6,660 bases of DNA, taken from contig ONPY01000101.1 in assembly GCA_900319835.1 (NCBI GenBank), positions 1 to 6,660 of the forward strand. Reading direction: 5' to 3'. The notes below the pieces were generated by a model, which made no database searches, was not told the DNA's origin, and saw only the letters and a list, made by a program, of their open reading frames with translations. Below, piece by piece: positions 1 through 3,942 of this stretch. The stretch comes from an uncultured Eubacteriales bacterium (GTDB taxonomy: Bacteria > Bacillota_A > Clostridia > Oscillospirales > Oscillospiraceae). The position numbers and the translations under genes were made by a program. How positions within the stretch are numbered: the first letter of the stretch is position 1; each line of letters starts with the position of its first letter.

Positions 1-10
1 TCATGCTGCG

Positions 11-70
11 CTGGGCTACAAAAGCCCAGTTCAGTACAAGACCGAACTGGGCTTTCCGTAATTGGTTTTT
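11..70. terminator. Hairpin region with alternative stems, probable bidirectional terminator
   Basis: A 12-bp perfect stem is formed by AAAGCCCAGTTC (21-32) and GAACTGGGCTTT (44-55) around an 11-nt loop. The A and T residues at the stem base give short T-runs on both strands: GGGCTTTTGT reading left, and TTTTTTT at 64-72 reading right after a 9-nt gap. It could end transcription of upp reading left, or of an unseen gene reading right. A competing 7-bp stem, CTGGGCT (11-17) with AGCCCAG (23-29), uses the same central segment. The base pairing is seen directly; terminator function is inferred. Confidence 0.5.
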
Positions 71-95
71 TTCTGTCTACTTTTCCTTGACAGAT

Positions 96-118
96 GCACC
101 TGACGGTGCGGGTTTTTT
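96..118 (+). terminator. Small hairpin followed by T-run, + strand terminator candidate
   Basis: GCACC (96-100) pairs with GGTGC (105-109) across a TGAC loop and is followed by GGG and six T residues. The orientation suits a transcript reading rightward and converging on upp, not upp itself. On the minus strand no T-run follows the stem. The stem has only five pairs, so this is a modest candidate. Confidence 0.4.
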
Positions 119-134
119 GTCCTCCAAACGAAAT

Positions 135-764
135 TTACTTGGTGCCGAAGATACGGTCGCCGGCGTCACCCAGGCCGGGGACAATGTAGCCGTGCTCGTT
201 GAGGTGATCGTCCAGCGCGGCAACATAGATGTCCACGTCCGGGTGATCCTCCTGCATCTTCTTGACACCCTCGGGCGCGCCGATGATGCTCATGAGCTTG
301 ACGTGCTGCACGCCCGCTTCCTTCAGGAAGGTGACCGCCGCGGAGGCCGAGCCGCCGGTGGCGAGCATCGGGTCGACCACGATAGCGTCGCGCTCCTGGA
401 TATCGGGGGGCATCTTGAAGTAGTACTTGACGGGCTCCAGCGTTTCAGGGTCGCGGAACAGGCCCACATGGCCCACCTTGACGTTGGGCATCATGTTGAC
501 CATGCCGTCCACCATGCCGAGACCGGCGCGGAGGATGGGAACGACAGCCAGCTTTTTGCCGGAGATTCTCTTGCACTTGGCCACGGCAACAGGCGTTTCC
601 ACTTCCACTTCCCTCAGAGGCAGATCGCGGGTCGCCTCATAGCACATCAGCATCGCAATCTCGGAGACGAGCTCCCTAAACTCCTTGACGCTGGTCCGCT
701 TGTCGCGCAGGATGGACAGCTTGTGCTGGATCAGGGGATGGTCGAATACGCATACTTTGCTCAT
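135..764 (-). CDS. upp: Uracil phosphoribosyltransferase
   Basis: This cytosolic pyrimidine-salvage enzyme converts uracil and PRPP to UMP and pyrophosphate. The protein has 209 residues, the usual family length. Visible hallmarks are the segment [12 protein letters not shown] (about 78-88), the PRPP-binding loop [11 protein letters not shown] (130-140) and the C-terminal uracil-binding segment [13 protein letters not shown] (192-204) ending in IFGTK. The ATG start at 764 is supported by AAGGAG nine bases upstream and by the conserved N-terminus with [10 protein letters not shown]. The gene stands alone on the minus strand. It is separated from tsaB by 300 bp containing its own promoter candidates and a repeat, so it is probably monocistronic. 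The sequence is intact and the composition matches the surrounding core genome. Identification rests on the motifs and whole-length resemblance and is essentially certain. Confidence 0.97.
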   Translation of the reverse strand: MSKVCVFDHPLIQHKLSILRDKRTSVKEFRELVSEIAMLMCYEATRDLPLREVEVETPVAVAKCKRISGKKLAVVPILRAGLGMVDGMVNMMPNVKVGHVGLFRDPETLEPVKYYFKMPPDIQERDAIVVDPMLATGGSASAAVTFLKEAGVQHVKLMSIIGAPEGVKKMQEDHPDVDIYVAALDDHLNEHGYIVPGLGDAGDRIFGTK

Positions 765-815
765 GTTTAGCTTCTCCTTTATCTTGTTTCAGTGGGGTAT
801 ACTTTTTTCGATCCG

Positions 816-844
816 AGTATAGCACGTTTGCCCCGGGGAGGCAA
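816..844 (-). promoter_or_regulatory. Sigma-A-type promoter of upp (proximal)
   Basis: On the minus strand, TTGCCT (839-844) and TATACT (816-821) are separated by exactly 17 bp. The -10 matches the consensus at five of six positions and the -35 at four of six. The spacer carries the palindrome CCCCGGGG. Transcription would begin near 808, giving a leader of about 45 nt with a good ribosome binding site before upp. This is the better of two candidates. Confidence 0.7.
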
Positions 845-856
845 CGATTATTTCCC

Positions 857-886
857 ATAATAGACGTGCCCTTTAGCTGTTGACAA
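857..886 (-). promoter_or_regulatory. Second, distal promoter candidate for upp
   Basis: On the minus strand, TTGTCA (881-886) and TATTAT (857-862) lie 18 bp apart, each matching consensus at five of six positions. It would give a second start about 40 bp upstream of the proximal promoter. It lies at the edge of the AT-rich stretch next to the palindromic repeat. The spacing and matches are seen; use as a promoter is inferred. Confidence 0.45.
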
Positions 887-907
887 AAGCAAATTTGTTT
901 GGAGACT

Positions 908-1006
908 GTGTCATTCCGAGCGCAGCCGAGGAATCTCAAGCGTTGAATCCTGTACATCGGGCATCGTTTTGGATTTCTCGACTCGCTTCGCTCGCTCGAA
1001 ATGACA
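908..1006. repeat. Palindromic intergenic repeat element (MITE/REP-like)
   Basis: The ends are inverted repeats: TGTCATTCCGAGCG on the left and, reading the complement of the right end, TGTCATTTCGAGCG, with partial complementarity continuing inward (CGAGGAATCTC against CGAGAAATCC). The arms enclose about 35 bp of non-palindromic sequence. I associate this 'GTCATT-CGAGCG' type of element with intergenic spaces of Clostridia and other bacteria, but I cannot count genomic copies here. It contains no gene. Transcribed, it would fold into a long imperfect hairpin between tsaB and the upp promoter. Confidence 0.6.
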
Positions 1007-1029
1007 TGCGGGCAGGTGCCTGCAGTCCG

Positions 1030-1075
1030 ACGGCGCGCGGGGACTGCCCCGCGCGCCGTGTGTTTTATTCTTTTT
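1030..1075. terminator. GC-rich 12-bp hairpin downstream of tsaB
   Basis: CGGCGCGCGGGG (1031-1042) pairs perfectly with CCCCGCGCGCCG (1047-1058) around an ACTG loop, with an added A-T pair (1030/1059) at the base. It lies six bases beyond the tsaB stop codon, where a terminator is expected. However, the T-rich tract lies on the tsaB side, so it follows the hairpin only for + strand transcription. On the minus strand the sequence after the stem is not T-rich. It may act as a stable 3' end for tsaB mRNA or as a barrier to convergent transcripts. Confidence 0.5.
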
Positions 1076-1775
1076 TCTCCGCCGCTTCCCGCTCCAGACG
1101 CTCCAGCCGCTCCCGCTCCGCCTGGGACAGGCGCAGATACACCGGCAGCAGGCTGTCGGCCGTGCCGGGCTCCTTGTCCATCGCCGCCATGGCCACACCC
1201 CAGGCGCTCTGCATCCTGAGATTCTCCGGGGCCAGCACGCAGTCGACACCCTTGTCGGTGAGATAGGCATAGCTCATCTCGGCGCCGTCTCCCACCAGGT
1301 ACACGGGCCAGTCGAAGCTGCCCAGCTCCTGCGCCAGCTCCTCGAGCGAGATGGGCCGGTCCTCCGTCAGGCGGACGGGGCGGCATTTTTCAATGGAGAA
1401 CAGGGCGTTATAGACCTGGCTGCGTCTCGCGTCCATCACGGGGCAGATGAGGCCCCCCGCGGCAAGGCCGTGCCAGGCCATGGCCTCCAGCGTGGACACG
1501 CCCACGCAGGGCTTGTCCAGCGCCCAGGCAAGGCCCTTGACCATGGACACGCCGATGCGGATGCCGGTGAAGGAGCCGGGGCCGTGGGCTACGGCCAACA
1601 GGTCCACGTCGCCCAGCGTCAGTTCCGCGTTTTTCAGCATATCCTCCCCCATGGGCAGCAGGGTGCGGCTGTGGGTCAGGCCGCTGCACTGGGTGTACTG
1701 GCTCAAAAGTTTTCCGTCCTTCAGCAGGGCCGCCGAGGCGGCCTTGGCCGAGGATTCAAAAGCGAGGATCAGCAT
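1065..1775 (-). CDS. tsaB: tRNA t6A synthesis protein TsaB
   Basis: TsaB is an ASKHA-fold, catalytically inactive relative of TsaD. With TsaD and TsaE it transfers the threonylcarbamoyl group to A37 of ANN-decoding tRNAs in the cytosol. The protein has 236 residues, typical length. Seen are the N-terminal strand ILAFESS (about 2-8), the HGPGSFTGIRIG block (64-75), STLEAMA (94-100) and DARRSQVY (115-122), in family order. The C-terminus is an unusually charged run rich in Glu, Arg and Lys (YLRLSQAERERLE onward), probably helical. The ATG at 1775 overlaps the tsaE stop (ATGCTGA arrangement) and is preceded by GGGGGCGGAG, so the two genes are translationally coupled. The genes rimI and tsaD, often next in this cluster, are not in the window: the next gene leftward is upp. 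Confidence 0.95.
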   Translation of the reverse strand: MLILAFESSAKAASAALLKDGKLLSQYTQCSGLTHSRTLLPMGEDMLKNAELTLGDVDLLAVAHGPGSFTGIRIGVSMVKGLAWALDKPCVGVSTLEAMAWHGLAAGGLICPVMDARRSQVYNALFSIEKCRPVRLTEDRPISLEELAQELGSFDWPVYLVGDGAEMSYAYLTDKGVDCVLAPENLRMQSAWGVAMAAMDKEPGTADSLLPVYLRLSQAERERLERLEREAAEKKE

Positions 1776-2194
1776 ATCTCCGCCCCCTCAATGGTGATTT
1801 TCCGGCCCGTGTCGGAGAGCTTTTCGATGGTCACGCGGATCTCATCGCCAAAGAAGGCGTCCTCCACGTTTTCACTCCACTCCACGGCGCAGATCGCGCC
1901 GCGGTTTAGATAATCCTCCCAGCCGATGTCGAACAGCTCGTCGGCTCCGGAGAGGCGGTACATATCGAAATGGATCAGCTCCCGGTCCCCCAGGTACTCG
2001 TTGACAATGGTAAAGGTGGGGCTGGACACGCGGCAGCTGAGCCCCAGGCCCCGGGCCATGCCGCGCACAAAAGCGGTCTTCCCCGCGCCGAGATCGCCGT
2101 ACATGGCGACCACGGTCCCGCCGGGGAGCTTTTCCGCAAAGCGGCGGCCGATTTCCTCGGTCTCCCGCTCGCTGTTGGTGATGTATTCGGACAT
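1769..2194 (-). CDS. tsaE: tRNA t6A synthesis ATPase TsaE
   Basis: TsaE is a small P-loop ATPase that binds the TsaB-TsaD complex and is needed for multiple turnovers of t6A synthesis. From the start chosen here it has 141 residues. Visible are Walker A GDLGAGKT (33-40), the conserved [10 protein letters not shown] segment (58-67), HFDMYRL (75-81), [12 protein letters not shown] (85-96) and VEWSEN (104-109). Two ATGs are possible, at 2206 and 2194. I prefer 2194 because GGAG lies six bases before it, inside the first codons of the longer version, whereas the 2206 ATG lacks a clear ribosome binding site. It is the first gene of a two-gene operon with tsaB, overlapping it by seven bases. A strong promoter lies about 80 bp upstream. 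The family call is secure; the exact start is an inference. Confidence 0.95.
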   Translation of the reverse strand: MSEYITNSERETEEIGRRFAEKLPGGTVVAMYGDLGAGKTAFVRGMARGLGLSCRVSSPTFTIVNEYLGDRELIHFDMYRLSGADELFDIGWEDYLNRGAICAVEWSENVEDAFFGDEIRVTIEKLSDTGRKITIEGAEIC

Positions 2195-2263
2195 ATTTTT
2201 CTCCATCAGATGTTTTGAGTCGACACCAAGCCGCGTCGGGTTTACACTCTTCTAACAAACGCG

Positions 2264-3538
2264 GTGATTATCTGTGGTATTATACCACCATATCCGGCAT
2301 TGCGTAAAGAGCAAGTTCGTGTTAAAATAGCTTTCTACTCCGGGCTTGTACCCGGAGATCTCAAACGGAAGGGCGGTGGGACCATCAGCAAGTTCAAACC
2401 CTATATCCGGCAGTTTTTTCAGCGGGCCGACATCTTCCTGCTGGTCATCTGTACCGTCTGCGCCATCTTCGGGATTTTGATGGTGGACAAGGCCGTGGTC
2501 GGCATGTCCGCCGGCGGCTGGGATATGTCCGCCCCCTCCAAGTATATCGCAGTGCAGACCTTCTCCATGTTCCTGGGCATCGGAGCCTTCGTGATCTTCA
2601 CCATCATCGACGCGGACATCCTCGGTTCCCAGTGGAAACTCCTGTGCGTCATCAACGTGCTGCTGCTGGTCGCGCTGATTATCTTCGGCCAGGACGACGG
2701 CACCGGCAACAAGAGCTGGATCCGCTTCGCCGGCATCGGCATTCAGCCCTCAGAGGTCATCAAGGTCCTGTATATCATCGTGGCCGCCAAGCAGATGACC
2801 TGGCTCAAAGAGCACCGGGATATCGACTCCTTCCTCTCCATCGTGGAGATGGCCGGGCACTTCGTCATCGTCTTCGGCATGATCATTGTGGTCTCCTCCG
2901 ACCTGGGGAGCGCCACCATCATCATGTTCATCTTTCTGACCATGTTCTTTGTCCTGGGCGTGAAGCTCTACTGGTTCGCCCTGGGCGGCGCGGCGGTGGC
3001 CGCGGCGGTGCCGCTGCTGTGGAACTACTTCCTCAAGGATTACCAGAAAAAGCGCCTGATCGCCCCCTACGACCCCAGCATCGACCCCGACGGCTGGGGC
3101 ATCACCTGGCAGACCACCCAGAGCAAGCTGACGCTGGCCTCCGGGCGGCTCACCGGCGTGGAGGAGGGGCACCGCGCCACGGTCTTCACCGGCAAGCACA
3201 CGGACTTTATCTTCTCCTGCGTGGGCGAAAACCTGGGCATGATCGGCTGCATCGTGGTCATCATCCTGCTGGTGATCATCATAGTGCACATCGTGCGCGT
3301 CGGGCTGAGAAGCGGCCGCCTCTTCGACATGCTCATCTGTATCGGCGTGGCTGCGGCCATGGCCTTCCAGACCTTCATCAACATCGGCATGTGCATCGGC
3401 ATCACGCCCGTCATCGGCATCACGCTCCCCTTCTTCAGTTACGGGGGCTCGTCCATGGTGACCATGTATGGGGCCATGGGCCTCGTCTCCGGCGTCAAAT
3501 ACAAGCTCAAGCCGGAACATTTCTCTTTGATCTATTGA
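2264..3538 (+). CDS. rodA: RodA/FtsW/SpoVE-family peptidoglycan glycosyltransferase
   Basis: This polytopic membrane protein belongs to the SEDS family, which polymerises lipid II into glycan strands with a partner class B PBP. RodA acts in elongation, FtsW in division. The family signature is complete near the C-terminus: N373, then TPVIG, then FFSYGGSS (390-397). Also seen are QPSE (161-164), an extracytoplasmic loop with DPSIDPDGWG (270-279; D274 is the likely catalytic Asp), QSKLTLASG (286-294) and HTDFIF (312-317). About ten hydrophobic segments are present. Numbering is from the GTG at 2264, the longest frame (424 residues). That start has no ribosome binding site and lies upstream of the likely promoter. 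The family-like sequence begins at ISKFKPYIRQ, whose first codon ATC (2384) follows GGAAGGGCGGTGGG, so the true start may be there. No partner PBP or mre genes are visible. The rodA versus ftsW assignment is less sure than the family. Confidence 0.88.
   Translation: MIICGIIPPYPALRKEQVRVKIAFYSGLVPGDLKRKGGGTISKFKPYIRQFFQRADIFLLVICTVCAIFGILMVDKAVVGMSAGGWDMSAPSKYIAVQTFSMFLGIGAFVIFTIIDADILGSQWKLLCVINVLLLVALIIFGQDDGTGNKSWIRFAGIGIQPSEVIKVLYIIVAAKQMTWLKEHRDIDSFLSIVEMAGHFVIVFGMIIVVSSDLGSATIIMFIFLTMFFVLGVKLYWFALGGAAVAAAVPLLWNYFLKDYQKKRLIAPYDPSIDPDGWGITWQTTQSKLTLASGRLTGVEEGHRATVFTGKHTDFIFSCVGENLGMIGCIVVIILLVIIIVHIVRVGLRSGRLFDMLICIGVAAAMAFQTFINIGMCIGITPVIGITLPFFSYGGSSMVTMYGAMGLVSGVKYKLKPEHFSLIY
2274..2288. 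promoter_or_regulatory. Perfect 15-bp palindrome over the tsaE -10 box, operator candidate
   Basis: GTGGTAT (2274-2280) and ATACCAC (2282-2288) are exact inverted repeats around a single central T. The palindrome covers the tsaE -10 element, a position where a dimeric repressor would block transcription. It could also arise because TATAAT-like sequence is partly self-complementary, but the outer GTGG/CCAC pairs are not required by the promoter. Regulatory use is inferred. Confidence 0.35.
2279..2308 (-). promoter_or_regulatory. Promoter of the tsaE-tsaB operon
   Basis: On the minus strand, a perfect TATAAT -10 (2279-2284) lies 18 bp from TTTACG (2303-2308), a moderate -35. Transcription would begin near 2272, giving a leader of roughly 78 nt to the preferred tsaE start. 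The -10 sits inside a perfect palindrome (2274-2288), and the -35 overlaps that of the opposing promoter. Confidence 0.7.
2300..2328 (+). promoter_or_regulatory. Extended -10 promoter reading toward rodA
   Basis: TTGCGT (2300-2305) and TAAAAT (2323-2328) are 17 bp apart. A TG dinucleotide (2320-2321) one base before the -10 makes it an extended -10 promoter, which compensates for the weak -35. Transcription should begin near 2335. This is downstream of the only GTG/TTG codons that could start the full rodA frame, so it bears on the rodA start. Confidence 0.6.
2338..2357 (+). promoter_or_regulatory. Hairpin at the 5' end of the rodA leader
   Basis: CTCCGGG (2338-2344) pairs perfectly with CCCGGAG (2351-2357) around the loop CTTGTA. 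It begins within a few bases of the predicted transcription start, so it would form a cap-like stem-loop at the mRNA 5' end. It lies about 10 bases before a purine-rich, Shine-Dalgarno-like stretch (2367-2380). A role in mRNA stability or initiation is inferred. Confidence 0.4.
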
Positions 3539-3544
3539 TATGTG

Positions 3545-3580
3545 AAACGACAGCCTGCGAAAGCGGGCTGTCGTTTTTTC
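3545..3580 (+). terminator. Rho-independent terminator of rodA
   Basis: A 14-bp stem (3545-3558 with 3563-3576, one T-G wobble) closes on a GAAA tetraloop (3559-3562). The strand leaves the stem into a run of six T residues at 3574-3579. It starts seven bases after the rodA stop codon. This is a strong intrinsic terminator by every visible criterion. Confidence 0.92.
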
Positions 3581-3790
3581 GGGCGGTCGAGGCGCCCGCC
3601 CCTACGGTGAAAGACCAGGATTGTGCGAAAGGGCGGATTTTTGCCTGTAGGGGACGGCGCCCTCGACGTCCCGCGCGGCGCCGCATCTGAACACGTTAAT
3701 AATCCCCGGTGAAATCGTACCTCTGTACGCATTCGCCGGGGATTGCTCTTTTTGCGCCCTGGTTCCGCCGGGCGGCCGAGGCGTCCGCCC
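3581..3790. repeat. Cluster of three GC-rich repeat copies
   Basis: A 21-bp unit beginning GGGCGGTCGAGGCG occurs at 3581-3601. It recurs in direct orientation at 3770-3790 with two changes, and in a degenerate inverted form at about 3650-3672 (complement reads CGTCGAGGGCGCCGTCCCC). The first and inverted copies face each other and continue to match outward into CCCTAC/GTAGGG. The region contains no credible gene: frames open here owe their length to high GC and repeat content. I take it as a short interspersed palindromic repeat, but the genomic copy number is unknown to me. Confidence 0.6.
3701..3750 (+). terminator. Orphan terminator-like hairpin in the rodA-RM gene gap
   Basis: AATCCCCGG (3701-3709) pairs with CCGGGGATT (3736-3744). 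The pairing continues inward through T-G, G-C and two A-T pairs, a 2x2 internal loop, and then five pairs CGTAC/GTACG closing on a CTCT loop. It is followed by GCTCTTTTT. The form is that of an intrinsic terminator reading right, but no gene precedes it: rodA already ends at its own terminator 120 bp earlier. It could terminate read-through or a small RNA, or be part of the repeat cluster. Confidence 0.5.
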
Positions 3791-3817
3791 TGCGGGTGCA
3801 AGCCCGTTCCCCGCAAT

Positions 3818-3923
3818 GCCTCCCTTTGGATAAAGGGAGGTGCCCCGAAGGGGCGGAGGGATCGAGGGCAAAACATTGTCGATCCCCCACCGCTGCGCGG
3901 AGCCCCCTTTTTCGAAAGGGGGC
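3818..3923. repeat. Multi-hairpin palindromic intergenic element
   Basis: Consecutive hairpins fill this stretch: CCTCCCTTT/AAAGGGAGG (3819-3840, loop GGAT); GCCCC/GGGGC (3842-3854); GGGATCGA/TCGATCCC (3858-3886, 13-nt loop); CCGC/GCGG (3890-3900); and GCCCCCTTT/AAAGGGGGC (3902-3923, loop TTCG). The whole is also roughly symmetrical, with CCCTTT/AAAGGG hairpins at both ends and a larger hairpin in the middle. I recognise this architecture as a common intergenic repeat of gut Clostridia. It begins 20 bp beyond the stop codon of the restriction-modification gene and may cap its mRNA. Confidence 0.65.
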
Positions 3924-3942
3924 CATGAGAGCTGTAGCGGCG

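Noticed and set aside
3..770. + strand frame of 255 codons antisense to upp
   Set aside because: It is the exact shadow of upp, whose family motifs are on the minus strand. The product is His/Asp-rich without domains.
676..1386. Minus-strand frame of 236 codons spanning upp, the repeat and tsaB
   Set aside because: It bridges two real genes in another frame and passes through the intergenic palindrome. No coherent protein results.
2750..3520. Long minus-strand frame of 256 codons opposite rodA
   Set aside because: It is a mirror of the GC-rich rodA codons, gives a His/Asp/Glu-rich protein with no domain, and opposes a gene with a complete family signature.
2632..3690. Long + strand frame of 352 codons overlapping rodA in another frame
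   Set aside because: Its product is Arg/His-rich low-complexity sequence with no family features. It is a shadow of rodA running into the repeat region.
3581..3923. Possible CRISPR array, because of repeated GC-rich units
   Set aside because: The units are unevenly spaced, occur in both orientations and are themselves palindromic repeats. There are no regular spacers and no cas genes in view.
3532..3926. Three minus-strand frames of 76-114 codons in the gap after rodA
   Set aside because: They consist of translated palindromic repeats and hairpins, lack ribosome binding sites, and overlap one another in different frames.
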